A stretch of 64,000 bases of DNA from contig CBDBHI010000020.1 in NCBI GenBank assembly GCA_965205595.1, forward strand, positions 62,001 to 126,000, given 5' to 3'. Below, piece after piece: positions 34,107-43,989 of the stretch. How positions within the stretch are numbered: position 1 is the stretch's first letter; each line of letters opens with the position of its first letter. The stretch comes from CATQHP01 sp965205595. Lineage in GTDB: Bacteria; Acidobacteriota; Terriglobia; Bryobacterales; UBA6623. The translations under genes were made by a program, and so were the position numbers. The notes under the pieces were generated by a model, which saw nothing but the letters and a program-made list of their open reading frames with translations, made no database searches and had not been told where the DNA came from.

Positions 34107-35297
34107 ATGCAGGGGCCGCCGCTGGAGGTGGCCGATCTGGTTCGCGCCGCCGGGCAAGGCTTCCTTGTCCACAGCCGCAAGTGGCTTCGCTCACAGCATG
34201 TGAAGGTGTTGTCGGCGATCGCCCGTTGCCGTACAGCCGCGCTCGGCGGTCATCGCCTGCGCTGCGACGACTGCGACCATTCGCCGCCCCTCGTCTACAA
34301 CTCGTGCTTGGATCGGCATTGTCCCAAGTGTCAGGCCGGCACCCGCAAGCGCCGGCTCGAAGCTCGCCGCAAAGAGCTGCTGCCGGTGCGCTATCTGCAC
34401 GTCGTCTTCACATTGCCGCGAGTGCTCTCACAGTTGGCCTTGCAGAACAAAAAGCTGCTCTACTCGCTGCTGATGCGAGCGAGCGCCCAGACGCTGCTCG
34501 AAGTCGCTCGCGATCCTCGCCGGCTCGGCGCCGAGATCGGCTTCCTCTCGATCCTGCATACCTGGAATCAACGCTTGCAGGAACACGCGCATACCCACCT
34601 TGTCGTTCCCGCCGGCGGCCTCGCGCTCGACCGCAGCCGCTGGATCGACGCGCCGCGCAAGAACTTCTTCCTGCCCCAGTGGGTCTTGGCGGAAGTCTTT
34701 CGCGGCAAGTTCGTCGACGGCTTACGGAAGGCCTTTGCCAAAGGCGAGCTGCATTGCCATGGGCGCTTCGCGCCGCTCAACCGAGAGCGCAACTTCAAGG
34801 CCTTTGTGCGGAGCTTGTATCGCACCAACTGGGTGGTCGAAGTGCGGCCGCCCTTCGGCGGTGCCGGCAAGGCGCTGGAGTACTTGAGTCGTTACACCCA
34901 CCGGGTCGCGATCTCGAACCAACGCCTGGTCTCGTTCAAAGAAGGCCAAGTTAAGTTTCGCTGGCGCGATTCAGCTCACGGTAACCAGCAACGGCTGCTG
35001 ACGCTCGATCTCGACGAGTTCCTGCGCCGCTTCTTGTTGCATGTGCTGCCCTCGGGCTTCCACCGCATTCGCTACTGGGGCTTTCTGACCAACTCAAAAC
35101 GCGGCAAGCTGTTGCCGTTGTGCCGTCGACTGATCGCTCGCGTCAACCCTTCGCGCACGATCTCCTACTCCGCTGACGAACCCGCTCACGGCAACGACCG
35201 GCGCTGTCCTCGCTGCGGCGGCCGCCTGCGCGTCGTCGAACGTTTCACTGCCGCTCAACTGCTCGCTCGCGCTCCGCCCGCTCTCGTTGCCGCATGA
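34107..35297 (+). CDS. IS91-family transposase
   Basis: A 396-residue transposase with an N-terminal zinc-ribbon-like cluster (CDDCDHSPPLVYNSCLDRHCPKCQ, residues about 52-75), the HUH-type histidines in HAHTHLVVP near 165, and the family stretch GGAGKALEYLSRYTHRVAISNQRL with its tyrosine near 262-270. A second cysteine pair (RCPRCGG) lies near the C-terminus. It mobilises the element by rolling-circle transposition. Intact, directly following the recombinase gene. Confidence 0.92.
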   Translation: MQGPPLEVADLVRAAGQGFLVHSRKWLRSQHVKVLSAIARCRTAALGGHRLRCDDCDHSPPLVYNSCLDRHCPKCQAGTRKRRLEARRKELLPVRYLHVVFTLPRVLSQLALQNKKLLYSLLMRASAQTLLEVARDPRRLGAEIGFLSILHTWNQRLQEHAHTHLVVPAGGLALDRSRWIDAPRKNFFLPQWVLAEVFRGKFVDGLRKAFAKGELHCHGRFAPLNRERNFKAFVRSLYRTNWVVEVRPPFGGAGKALEYLSRYTHRVAISNQRLVSFKEGQVKFRWRDSAHGNQQRLLTLDLDEFLRRFLLHVLPSGFHRIRYWGFLTNSKRGKLLPLCRRLIARVNPSRTISYSADEPAHGNDRRCPRCGGRLRVVERFTAAQLLARAPPALVAA

Positions 35298-35737
35298 TGC
35301 TACGACGCATCCCAGCTCGAACCGCTGCCGCGCTCCGGCGTGCGCCGGCCCCGTGCGACTGGGCTCGGCTTTCCAGGCGCTCCGGCACGCTTCAGTCGCC
35401 TCTCGGACCGCCCAATCTTGCCTTATCCCTTCCCATCAGCGCTCGCAAACACTCCTCGCCGACGTTCTCCCCGCGCCGAAGCCTTCTCGTTGTCGCCTTG
35501 CCCCTGCCCGCTCGCCAAATACAAAACGCATAGACTGCCAAGGCGCGTTGCAGGCTCCCTTCAAATCGTTGTACCGCAAGCGCCTAAATCTGTCGCCCGG
35601 CGAGGCTCCTTCGGTCCGGTCGCCTGCTGTACAACACTCAGATTTAGTTTCCGAGGCGGATGGCCCCTAAGTCGTTGCTGTGCCTCGGCGTTCTCTTCGA
35701 AACCACTGTGCCCACAGATGGGCTGGCCAGTCATCAT
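35298..35737. other. Non-coding tail between the IS91 transposase and the kinase gene
   Basis: 440 bases without a supported gene. Overlapping open frames here show no domain and have the arginine/serine/proline-rich look of non-coding GC-rich DNA. The first 360 or so bases probably carry the origin end of the IS91-type element. Nothing else is recognised. Confidence 0.5.
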
Positions 35738-37969
35738 TCAATCAGCCAGGTTCATCCGTCGCAAAACGGCCCGAAACCTCGGGTCGTCGCGAACGCTGTC
35801 AAACTCGGGAAAATTCTTGATCCAAAAAAGCTGCGAGCTGCGAAGATCGCAGGCTTGACTCAGGCGCTCCAGGGCTTCATCTTTCTCTCCCAAACCGAGC
35901 CAAATCACCGCGAGGTGGTAGGGCGCGAGATACTCCGGTTGGGAACCTGCCTGGATCGCCTCGATCAATTCCCTAGCCTTCTCCGTCTCGCCGGAAACCG
36001 CATAGGCATACCCGAGGTGCCCGTCCGCCCATGAAGCCATATTCCCTTGCTTGAACGCAGCGATCGCCTTTCCGTAGTCGCCCGTATGCAAGTACGCCTG
36101 TCCTAGAAAGAAGTGAGTCACGAAGTGGTTCGGGTCGAACTCCAAGGTCTTCTGAAGTTCTTCGATGGCCCGGTCATATTTCCGTTGATACAAAAGTGCA
36201 AGGCCGGGGACTACATTGACGATCGGCGTGACGGGATCTAGTTCCGCGGCACGGCTGCTCTCTGAAAAAGCTTCATCCAGACGATTCAACGGCATCAACA
36301 CAAAGATCGCGTACCACACATGGCCCAGCGGGTAAAAGGGGTCCAACTCGATTGCCCGCCGGAACGCGCGTTCTCCCGTCGCCCAATTCCAATGGTACTG
36401 AGCTTCAACCGCTCCGATCGAAACGTGAGCCGCCGCTAGATCGGCGTCGATCTCAAGAGCTTTCGACGCAGCCGCCTCGGCCCTTGGCCCGGCCTCCTCC
36501 GGCGGTAGCACGCCATACAGCCCGAGACTGGTGTAGCAGTCGGCCATACCGGAGTAGGCCAGGGCATACTCGGGATCTTCGGCAAGGGCCCGCTCGTAAC
36601 ACCCAACTGCCTTGTGAAGCGTCTCGGCAGTGCGCCTGTGCCAGTAGTAGCGCCCCTGGAGACACATGTTGTAGGCCCGAACGTTTTCTGTGTAGCGGTT
36701 GGCAAGCGCCTCTTTCTTTGAGCCTACGAGCTTGACGCGTAGCTGCTCGGCGATCGACTGCGAGATGTCATCTTGGATCTCAAAGATGTCGTCCATCACG
36801 CGGTCGTAGCGTTCGGACCAAAGCTGATACTGACCATCAATCGCGATAAGCTCTACGTTGATCCGCACACGATCTCCCGATCGCCGCACGGTACCTTCCA
36901 GGACGTGCTTCACCTTGAGCGTCCGTCCGACCTCTTCGGGTAGAGGTCGTTTGCCTTTGAACTGAAAAGCCAGACTGCGCGGGGTCACTTGAAGCCCTTC
37001 GACTTTTCCTAGAGCGCTCGTGATGTCCTCGCTGATGCCGTCGCTGAAATACTCGTCCTCGTCGCCGTGGCTGCGGTTCTCAAACGGCAGCACAGCGATA
37101 GAGGGGAACTCATCTTTTGTCTCGGCCGAGGGGTGAGCCGCATCCCCCGATTCTTGGCGCCGCTTCAATGCCTTCAGATCGGCAATCAGATCCGCCGCCG
37201 TCTGATAACGTTCGTCGGCCTTCTTCGCCAGACACTTGGTGACGATACGTTCGAGCTCGGGGGGCACTCCGCTGCGTAGCGCCGTGATCGGCTCAGGCGG
37301 TTCGTTGAGAATCGAGTAGAGCACCGCTTGCTCGTAGTGGCCTAGGAACGGCAGCCGCCCTGTCGCCATCTCGTACAGCACGACGCCCAGCGCCCAGATG
37401 TCCGTGCGTTGATCGAGCGTTGCACCGGCGGTCTGCTCGGGCGACATGTAGGACGAGGTGCCCAGAGTCGTGCCGTCTTTCGTGAGCTTGGACTCCGCCG
37501 CGCCGAGCTGCGCCAGCCCGAAGTCCATCAGCACGGCCTGGCCGGACTTCGTTTCCATGATGTTGGCCGGCTTGATGTCGCGGTGGACAACGCCCTTGCC
37601 GTGCGCCTCCTGCAAACCAGTCGCGATCTGGATACCTATGTCGAGCAAGCCGTCGATGCTCACCGGGCCGACTTCGATCCGCTTGGTCAGCTCCGCGCCA
37701 TCGACGTACGCCATGGCGATGAAGGTTTGGCCCTCTGCGTCGTCGATTTCGTAAACCGTACAGATGTTCGGGTGTTGGAGAGCGGCCGCCGCCCGAGCTT
37801 CACGCAAGAAACGGGCTTTGGTGCCTTCGGTTCCAAGCAGGTTTGAGGGAAGGAACTTCAGCGCGACGAGGCGGCGGAGTTTGGTGTCTTCGGCCTTGTA
37901 CACCACACCCATGCCGCCCTCGCCGAGCTTGCCGAGGATCTTGTAGTGACTGATGGTCTGCCCAATCAA
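35738..37969 (-). CDS. Ser/Thr protein kinase with TolB-like and TPR domains
   Basis: A 743-residue protein starting with TTG at 37969 (MIGQTISHYKILGKLGEGGMGVVYKAED, the usual N-terminus). The Hanks-type kinase domain (1-265) has VALKFLP (lysine), VVHRDIKPANIM near 130, LMDFGLA (DFG) and GTSSYMSPEQ. Residues 290-420 are a TolB-N/adenylate-cyclase-associated module (IAVLPFENRS, EYFSDGISEDITSALGKV, VKHVLEGTVRRSGDRVRINVELI). TPR repeats follow to the end (AVGCYERALAEDPEYALAYSGMADCY and others). No membrane segment is evident, so it is probably cytoplasmic. Targets unknown. Confidence 0.9.
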   Translation of the reverse strand: MIGQTISHYKILGKLGEGGMGVVYKAEDTKLRRLVALKFLPSNLLGTEGTKARFLREARAAAALQHPNICTVYEIDDAEGQTFIAMAYVDGAELTKRIEVGPVSIDGLLDIGIQIATGLQEAHGKGVVHRDIKPANIMETKSGQAVLMDFGLAQLGAAESKLTKDGTTLGTSSYMSPEQTAGATLDQRTDIWALGVVLYEMATGRLPFLGHYEQAVLYSILNEPPEPITALRSGVPPELERIVTKCLAKKADERYQTAADLIADLKALKRRQESGDAAHPSAETKDEFPSIAVLPFENRSHGDEDEYFSDGISEDITSALGKVEGLQVTPRSLAFQFKGKRPLPEEVGRTLKVKHVLEGTVRRSGDRVRINVELIAIDGQYQLWSERYDRVMDDIFEIQDDISQSIAEQLRVKLVGSKKEALANRYTENVRAYNMCLQGRYYWHRRTAETLHKAVGCYERALAEDPEYALAYSGMADCYTSLGLYGVLPPEEAGPRAEAAASKALEIDADLAAAHVSIGAVEAQYHWNWATGERAFRRAIELDPFYPLGHVWYAIFVLMPLNRLDEAFSESSRAAELDPVTPIVNVVPGLALLYQRKYDRAIEELQKTLEFDPNHFVTHFFLGQAYLHTGDYGKAIAAFKQGNMASWADGHLGYAYAVSGETEKARELIEAIQAGSQPEYLAPYHLAVIWLGLGEKDEALERLSQACDLRSSQLFWIKNFPEFDSVRDDPRFRAVLRRMNLAD

Positions 37970-38107
37970 GATGTGTCGATTCTAGCGCTCAGGACCTTCA
38001 CTGGGTTTTCCTGGTGAAAACAAACGATGCCACAAACTCTCGATCAAAAGGACACCAGAATCTCCGCCAAACGGCTCTAACGCCCTGTTTAACCCTAAAA
38101 GCGGCAG

Positions 38108-38620
38108 TTAGGTGAGGTAATCGGCGAGTTGGAGGTTCGTTCCGACGACTCGGCCGTGGAGGAAATCGCGGAAGATCCAGCTGAGGATCAGTCGCCAGTG
38201 AGTGATCGAGCCCAACTGCTCCGCAGTTGCCGCCACGCGTTTGAGGAATTTACTCGCCGCCTCCAACGAGCGCCGGACTTGGCGCGTTTTCGCATGCGAA
38301 CTCGTGATCGTCAGCGTCGTCTGCCGCGCATGCCGCGTGCGCCGCGCGATGCCGTGCAGCAGCAACGGCCGTGTCGTGATCGCTTCGCCCTTGCGCCCCG
38401 CCGCCAAGCGCGTGAACAGCCCCCACCAGTTGTAGACCAACGCGATCACTCCCGCCATCTCTCGGCTGCGCTTCAAATCCTGCGTCGTAAATCCCGTCCA
38501 GCCCCACTGATTCTTCAGCTCGTCAAAGTTGTTCTCCGCGTTCCCGCGGTCGCGGTACAACTGCGCGACCCCCTGCAGTTCAGCCTTGTTGCACGGATAG
38601 GGATGGAAACGGAATTCCCC
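38108..38620 (-). pseudogene. IS1380-like transposase, C-terminal remnant
   Basis: The minus strand encodes FRFHPYPCNKAELQGVAQLY, RDRGNAENNFDELKNQWGW, AGVIALVYNWWGLFTRL and the C-terminus LILSWIFRDFLHG, which resemble the end of IS1380-type DDE transposases, including the acidic ENNFDELK region. The N-terminal two-thirds and the first catalytic residues are missing. The frame is cut at about 38620, where the IS5-type element begins, so the older element was truncated by the younger one. Inactive. Confidence 0.7.
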
Positions 38621-38624
38621 CTTT

Positions 38625-39645
38625 CCCCAAGCGGTAGTGTCAGGCGATGCGTTCGAACACAGGCCGTCCGAGCGCGGTCATTGTGTTCAGGACTTTGCGG
38701 CCGAGTTGGATCTCCGTGATCTGCCTGGAGAAGCTGCGGAATTTGAGTTTGGGGCCGATGACGCTCTTCCAACGGCCCATCTGCGTTTCTATTCGGCTGC
38801 GCTGGTTGTACCCTGTTGCCGTCTGCCAGGCCATGCACCCGTTGCTGCGGATTTGGGCAATATGGCGATCCCGAACGGTCGCATCACGCGCCGATTGCAG
38901 GCGGATCACTGCGTCCTTTGGCGGCGGTATGACCACATCCAGGGTCTCCCCATACCGCTGCCTCAGCAGATTTCGTGTGGACGCTCCATCGTAGGCGCCG
39001 TCAGCCAGAAAGCCCGTGACCGGGGCATCCAGCTGATCCAGGAGGCTGGGTAAGGCTGTGCTGTCTCCAACGTTATCGTGAGTCAGAGCGGCGCAAACAA
39101 TCGCCCCGCTGGCGAGGTCCAGTCCGAGGTGGAGCTTGCGCCAGCGGCGGCGTATTCCCTTGGTGTTATGCTTCTGCGCTAGCCATTCGCCCTCGCCGAA
39201 GATCTTGAGGCCAGTACTGTCGACCACCAGATGGATAGGCACAGATCCTGCTTGCCTCATCACCTGAGCGATGCTCACCCCGTTTGCGCGACGCGACAGC
39301 GTGGAGTAATCCGGTACCCGTATATCCAACCCCATGAGCGTGCCGATGGAACCCATAAGCCCCTGTGTCTGACGCAGTCCAAGATGGTATGCCGTGCGCA
39401 GCATCAGGCATGTCTCGATCGCCAAATCCGAGTATCTGCGCTGACCACCCCGTGACGTGCGGCGCGGCGCGCTCCACACACTTTGAGCCTCCTCACTGAC
39501 CCAAATCGTCAGGTCACCCCGTTGGCGCAAGCTCTCGTTATATTCCGCCCAGTTGATCACCCGGTACTGCACCTTATCAAACTTGTGCCGGCGCGCTGCG
39601 GTGAACTTATGTGGCATTTAGACTACCCCCAGCGTTGAAAAAACC
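38625..39645 (-). mobile_element. IS5-type insertion sequence (approximate ends)
   Basis: A single-gene element of about 1 kb inserted between an IS1380-like remnant and a truncated winged-helix/TolB gene. Both flanking genes lose coding sense at these points. I see no convincing terminal repeats or target duplication, so the ends are estimated from where the neighbouring reading frames stop. The flanks do not join into one gene, so a deletion or earlier insertion accompanied it. Confidence 0.65.
38640..39617 (-). CDS. IS5-family transposase
   Basis: A 325-residue DDE transposase. It has the N-terminal YRVINWAEYNESLRQRGDLTIW of IS5-type proteins, a DUF772-like SDLAIETCLMLRTAYHLGLRQTQG region, and the catalytic triad VVDSTGLKIFGEGEW (Asp near 148), LADGAYDGAST (Asp near 212) and RSRIETQMGRWK (Glu near 278). 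Complete and apparently functional. Confidence 0.9.
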   Translation of the reverse strand: MPHKFTAARRHKFDKVQYRVINWAEYNESLRQRGDLTIWVSEEAQSVWSAPRRTSRGGQRRYSDLAIETCLMLRTAYHLGLRQTQGLMGSIGTLMGLDIRVPDYSTLSRRANGVSIAQVMRQAGSVPIHLVVDSTGLKIFGEGEWLAQKHNTKGIRRRWRKLHLGLDLASGAIVCAALTHDNVGDSTALPSLLDQLDAPVTGFLADGAYDGASTRNLLRQRYGETLDVVIPPPKDAVIRLQSARDATVRDRHIAQIRSNGCMAWQTATGYNQRSRIETQMGRWKSVIGPKLKFRSFSRQITEIQLGRKVLNTMTALGRPVFERIA

Positions 39646-40745
39646 AATGATAAGACATCCTTCGGGATGATTCCATGCAACAAGGTCGAACACCAGGACA
39701 CGGGCCCCGGCTTCGGACGGCAAGAAATGGGGCCAGATAATTTCCCCCGTCGGCCATCCCGGCGACCCCTCGGGCTCCTCCGGCGAGATCAGCAGCTTGG
39801 GAGTCCCCCGCGGACGGGAACTTCGTAGAGCACCCATGGGGGGCCGAAGCTGAAGACGATCACCTCACCGTCCGGGCTCCAGGTTCCCCCCGCAAGTCGG
39901 GTCGCTCTCCGCTGCCCGAGCCCTAGACCCCTGCCGGGCAGCTCGCAAACCCGGATGGCCAAGCCGCCCTGAACCGAGACCTTCTTGAGTTCCCCACCGG
40001 CTGCAAACCCGATGAAATCACTGCCGGGCGACCAGAACGGTTTGCGCGCTCCTTCGGTACCGTCGATCGCCCGCGGCTGCTGCTGATCGAGATCCTGCAC
40101 CCACAGCTTTCTCTCCTCGGCTCCGGCGATGAAGGCGATGTGCTTGCCGTTGGGTGAGATAGCGACAAGGGCTTGGACAAAGGAGGGGGCAGCCGCGACA
40201 GCTTCCGGCGGCGTAAAGGCAAATCGGCGCAAGGGCGCTTCGGGCGGCGTCTGGCGGAAATGGACGAACGAGACGGCCAGCAAAGCAATAGCGGTGACAG
40301 CGAGTAGGGCCTGCTGGACTCGTAGTTTTCGCCTCAGCGCTGAGTAATCGGCAGCCTTCCCGCCCACTCGTGGGGCCGCAGCGTCGACCGCTGACCTTTC
40401 TTGGAATATCCCCTCAACGGGCGCAATGAACCGGTACCCCCGCCGGTGCAAGGTCTGCACGAAGCGCGGATTCTCGGCTGAGTCACCCAGGGCCTCGCGG
40501 AGCTTGTTGACCGTGGTGTTGAGGCTCTTGTCGAAATCGACGTAGGTATCCGCCGACCAGAGCTTCTCGCGCAGCTCGTCCCTTGTGACCACCTCACCCG
40601 GTTGCTTCAGGAGCAAAGCCAAGACCCGAAACGGCTGCTCCTGGAGCCGGACTTTCAGGCCGTCCTTGCGCAGCTCGCCCGCCCGGAGATCCGCCTCGAA
40701 GACGCCGAAACGAACAACCTCCGGAGATTGTTTAGAGCTTGCCAT
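39645..40745 (-). pseudogene. Winged-helix/TolB-propeller protein, truncated by IS and frameshifted
   Basis: The N-terminal half of a paralogue of the next gene. It has an OmpR-type winged helix (LRKDGLKVRLQEQPFRVLALLLKQPGEVVTRDELREKLW, DFDKSLNTTVNKLREALGDSAENPRFVQTLHRRGYRFIAP), a membrane segment near 150 and TolB blades (ISPNGKHIAFIAG, FWSPGSDFIGFAAGGELKKV, WSPDGEVIVFS). After VLYEVPVRGG the frame is lost near 39800; the shifted frame continues (TPKLLISPEEPEG, RVLVFDLVAWNHPEG) until the IS5-type element. The C-terminal half is absent from the window. Confidence 0.85.
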
Positions 40746-40854
40746 CTGAGGTGTTTCGACCTTCCCGTGCTCTTTAATTCAACCGTGCCTCACTGAAGCC
40801 GTGGGCTATCCTATTTCGTCCCTCACCGGCGCTGGGTCGGCTGCGCCTAATCTC

Positions 40855-43032
40855 CTATCTTCCCCCTTTGTCGTTGCGGAACTCTTCGTACCAGTTCTCG
40901 ACAACCCGGATCGTTGGCGGATCGGGTTCTTTGATCGTTTCGACGACCACGAATCGCTGCCCATCGGCGGACACATCGAAACCTTGGCGAAGACCTGTGT
41001 CCTCAAAGAGCGGCTTCTCACCACGCGTTGAAAAGACCGGACTGCGAGTCACCGCCACCGCCATCAGGGTACTGTCCTTCAGGTAGAAGAGTTCATTGCC
41101 GTCGCCGCGCCAACGGGGTCGACGCCCGCCCTCGGTTGACACCTGCCATTTGCCGGCGCCCTCGGGAAACGACTGAACCCACACCTCATATCTCCCGGAC
41201 GCATTCGACTCGTAGGCGAGGAAGCGGGCGTCCGGCGAGAGCGCGGCTTGTTGTTCATCCGCGGGAGTCTCCAAGAATGGAAATGCTTCATATTCGGCCT
41301 TGCCCTCTTCGCGTTGTAGATACCAAATGTCGCTCCGGGTCCCAGTCGCTGCTCTGTGGAAGACCAGGTATTCCCCATCCGAGGACCATCCGTACCCATA
41401 CTCCGGCGGCTGCCGCTGCTGCTCATCCAGCAGTTGTTTCGCTTCCCCAGCGCCGTCCGCCGCTTTGATCAAAATAGACCGGCGACCCTTGCGCCAGGAC
41501 ACGAAGGTAATCATGTCTCCATGGGGTGACCAAATGGGTTGGCCGTCCGCCGCGGGATCGAACGTCAGTTGAGTCTTGAGACCGCTGCCGATATCATGAA
41601 GCCAGACATCCACGTTGTCGTTCTCCCAGGCGGTCACAGCTACGCGCCCACCATCCGGAGATAGCGCGAGTCTTGAAATCTCCGCCTGCGGTTGTCCGAT
41701 CACCCCAAGCTTTCGGCCACTCCGGTCTCGCCAAGTCAACTGCTGTAAGCCTGTCCCGCTGGCGTCCAGGTAAACCAGGGTTCCGTCGTCCGCAACGCTA
41801 GGAGATGAGCCCGTTTCGTTGATTGGAAAGGGCTCACCGGTAGCCCTCAACGTCTTAGGGGAAAACGGTAGAGCCCAAAGGGCCACAACGTCCTGCGCCT
41901 GTTCGTAGACGATGTGCCCAGTCGGGGAATAGAAAGGCCGTCTTCCGCTCGCCAACACTTCGCGGCGGCCCGTCTCTAGGTTTTGCACCTGGATCTGGGG
42001 TGGCGGACTCGTGCCAAAGACTAGGCTACGGCTGCTTTCTTCGTGCGGCAGCAAATGAGGGAATGACGGGCCAAACGGGCCGCTTACCGACAGTGTCAAG
42101 ACGCGCTTTTGGCTTCCACCCTGGGCGCCGACCTCGTACAGCACTCGCTGAATGCGGTTGTGAATAAAGATGGAAGAACCATCGGGACTCCAGACGCTTG
42201 CTACACTGCTGCCGTGGCGGTCGAGCAGCTTGATGGCTGGGCCGCCATGGACAGCAACTTTTCTCAACTCGTCCCCCACAAAGAAGGCGATAGACTCACT
42301 GTCCGGCGACCAAGATGGCCGGCCGCGAATGCCGTCGGCCCCTTCGATTTCGCGGGGCTCGTTCCGGTCGAGATCCTGAACCCAAAGTTTTCCCGCCGCG
42401 AGATAAGCGATGTGCCGCCCGTTGGGTGAGATGACCGGTTCCGACACATCAGTTCCCGGCGTAAAGGAGAATCGCCGCAGGGGCGCTTCGATAGCGGGCT
42501 CGGTGGAGTGAAGCGCCTGCCAAGCGACGATCCCGACAACCGCTCCCAGCAGCGACCCCACCGCTAGTAGCGTGATTTGGTGGAAGCGCTGCGAACGCCC
42601 AATATGACTTTCGGCCGCAGGTTTGGTTCCCGGTGCGCCTGCCCCCTCCGGGCGAAGTGCTGCCCGCTGATCGACCGCTGACCTTTCTCGCACTAACTCC
42701 TCGACCGGCGCAATAAACCGGTACCCGCGCCGGTGCAACGTCTGCACGAAGCGCGGATTCTCCGCCGAGTCGCTCAGTGCTTCTCGCAGTTTGTTGACCG
42801 TAGTGTTGAGGCTCTTGTCGAAATCGACGTAGGTGTCGGCGGACCAGAGCTTCTCGCGTAGCTCCTCGCGTGTGACCACCTCACCCGGTTTCTTGAGTAG
42901 CAGCGCCAAGACTCGAAACGGCTGCTCCTGGAGCCGGACTTTCAGGCCGTCCTTGCGCAGCTCACCCGCTCGGAGTTCCACCTCGAACACTCCGAAGCGG
43001 AGCATACCCGCGGATTTGGGGGGCGTTGCCAT
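40855..43032 (-). CDS. Winged-helix DNA-binding / TolB beta-propeller transmembrane protein (CadC-like)
   Basis: A 725-residue protein, full-length paralogue of the truncated neighbour. Residues 10-110 form an OmpR/PhoB-type winged helix (QEQPFRVLALLLKKPGEVVTREELREKLW, TLHRRGYRFIAPVE). A membrane helix lies near 150 (ITLLAVGSLLGAVVGIVAWQ), and then many TolB/WD40-like blades follow (ISPNGRHIAYLA, WSPDSESIAFFVGDELRKV, LSPDGGRVAVTAWE, DARFLAYESNASGRYEVWVQSFPEG). This topology suggests a membrane-bound transcriptional regulator with a periplasmic sensor propeller. The ATG at 43032 matches the start of the paralogue; a TTG at 43062 is possible. Confidence 0.88.
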   Translation of the reverse strand: MATPPKSAGMLRFGVFEVELRAGELRKDGLKVRLQEQPFRVLALLLKKPGEVVTREELREKLWSADTYVDFDKSLNTTVNKLREALSDSAENPRFVQTLHRRGYRFIAPVEELVRERSAVDQRAALRPEGAGAPGTKPAAESHIGRSQRFHQITLLAVGSLLGAVVGIVAWQALHSTEPAIEAPLRRFSFTPGTDVSEPVISPNGRHIAYLAAGKLWVQDLDRNEPREIEGADGIRGRPSWSPDSESIAFFVGDELRKVAVHGGPAIKLLDRHGSSVASVWSPDGSSIFIHNRIQRVLYEVGAQGGSQKRVLTLSVSGPFGPSFPHLLPHEESSRSLVFGTSPPPQIQVQNLETGRREVLASGRRPFYSPTGHIVYEQAQDVVALWALPFSPKTLRATGEPFPINETGSSPSVADDGTLVYLDASGTGLQQLTWRDRSGRKLGVIGQPQAEISRLALSPDGGRVAVTAWENDNVDVWLHDIGSGLKTQLTFDPAADGQPIWSPHGDMITFVSWRKGRRSILIKAADGAGEAKQLLDEQQRQPPEYGYGWSSDGEYLVFHRAATGTRSDIWYLQREEGKAEYEAFPFLETPADEQQAALSPDARFLAYESNASGRYEVWVQSFPEGAGKWQVSTEGGRRPRWRGDGNELFYLKDSTLMAVAVTRSPVFSTRGEKPLFEDTGLRQGFDVSADGQRFVVVETIKEPDPPTIRVVENWYEEFRNDKGGR

Positions 43033-43284
43033 GGAAGTAAACGGGATCACCCCGTCTCCCAATCATAACTTTCCGTAATCTGTGCGGATTATATCACCCG
43101 GCTCGGCTCCTTCCAACCCCGGCCGCGCAGATGACTGAACTCCGCAAGTCACTCAATCAAACGGAGATAAATCGAAATTCTTAGATGACAAAACTGCGCT
43201 CAAAGATGAGCCGCAGATGGATTGAACGGTTTGCTCACCTGACGAAAACTTGGCCTCACCACGCAACCGGCGGAGGGGATGGCC

Positions 43285-43989
43285 ATGAAAAAGTACTTCA
43301 CACAATGCACCGTTTGGAGTTTTTCTCTGTTTCTCGCAGCCCCGGGTTTCAGCTGGGCGGCAACGCACGAGCGGGCCGGAAGAAGCCTGCAAATGACTGT
43401 GCGGGTCTACAACTATGTCGCTGGTTCCGAGCCGCGGCTGGCACGGGCTCAGGGACACGCGGCAACGCTGTTCGCGAAAGCGGGCCTGGAGGCGAGCTGG
43501 TTGGATTGTCGGCTCTCGTCGGCCGACCCAATCAAGGACGCGGCCTGCGAGGATCCCCTGCGGCCTACCGAGGTGGTGCTGCGAATCATTCCTACGAAGA
43601 TGGCCGCCCGCTTGGGCCTCAAGCACTCCATCTGCGGCTTTGCCCTGCCCGCCAAGAACCTAGGCTTCGGCATTGCCACGATCTTCTATCAGCGGGTAGA
43701 CGAGTTGGTCTCGCAGCGGAGTTTCCCGGTCGATGGCGACAACACCCGAGCGCTGGTCCTAGGGCTCATCATCGCTCATGAGATCGGGCACCTGTTACTG
43801 GGTAAAGGGAGTCATACTTCGCGCGGCCTGATGAGCTTTCTGTGGAATCAGAAGGAGCTTAGAGACGCCGCCTCGGGTGGGCTAGTTTTCACTCGAGGGC
43901 AGAGGCGACGGATTCAAGAAGCCTTCCTCCGGCGAACAGTTTCACCCCAAGAGTTTCGCCAAGGGTTGTCGCCCCGCGCTTCTCGCTGA
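43285..43989 (+). CDS. Secreted zinc metallopeptidase with metzincin-like motif
   Basis: A 234-residue protein with a signal peptide (MKKYFTQCTVWSFSLFLAAPGFSWAA). The ATG at 43285 is preferred over 43279 because GGAGG lies 8 bases upstream. The zinc motif AHEIGHLLLGKGSHTSRGLM near residue 163 is the extended HExxHxxGxxH pattern with a methionine shortly after (a possible Met-turn). Earlier, VYNYVAGSEPRLARAQGHAATLFAKAGLEASWLDC matches a module seen in small secreted proteases of this kind. Substrate unknown; it is probably periplasmic or extracellular. Confidence 0.75.
   Translation: MKKYFTQCTVWSFSLFLAAPGFSWAATHERAGRSLQMTVRVYNYVAGSEPRLARAQGHAATLFAKAGLEASWLDCRLSSADPIKDAACEDPLRPTEVVLRIIPTKMAARLGLKHSICGFALPAKNLGFGIATIFYQRVDELVSQRSFPVDGDNTRALVLGLIIAHEIGHLLLGKGSHTSRGLMSFLWNQKELRDAASGGLVFTRGQRRRIQEAFLRRTVSPQEFRQGLSPRASR

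Larger units (their letters stand above)
33190..35660 (+). mobile_element. IS91-type element with accessory tyrosine recombinase (approximate ends)
   Basis: Two adjacent genes, a tyrosine recombinase and an IS91-family rolling-circle transposase, form the usual two-gene IS91-like arrangement, with the stop of the first touching the start of the second (TAG-ATG at 34104-34109). IS91 elements lack terminal inverted repeats and target duplications, so the ends cannot be set from one copy. The coordinates cover the Shine-Dalgarno region to the end of the 3' non-coding tail, which reads like degenerate IS91 downstream sequence. Confidence 0.65.

Noticed and set aside
34568..34870. Antisense frames over the IS91 transposase
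   Set aside because: They are shadows of the transposase, with no domain or start signal.
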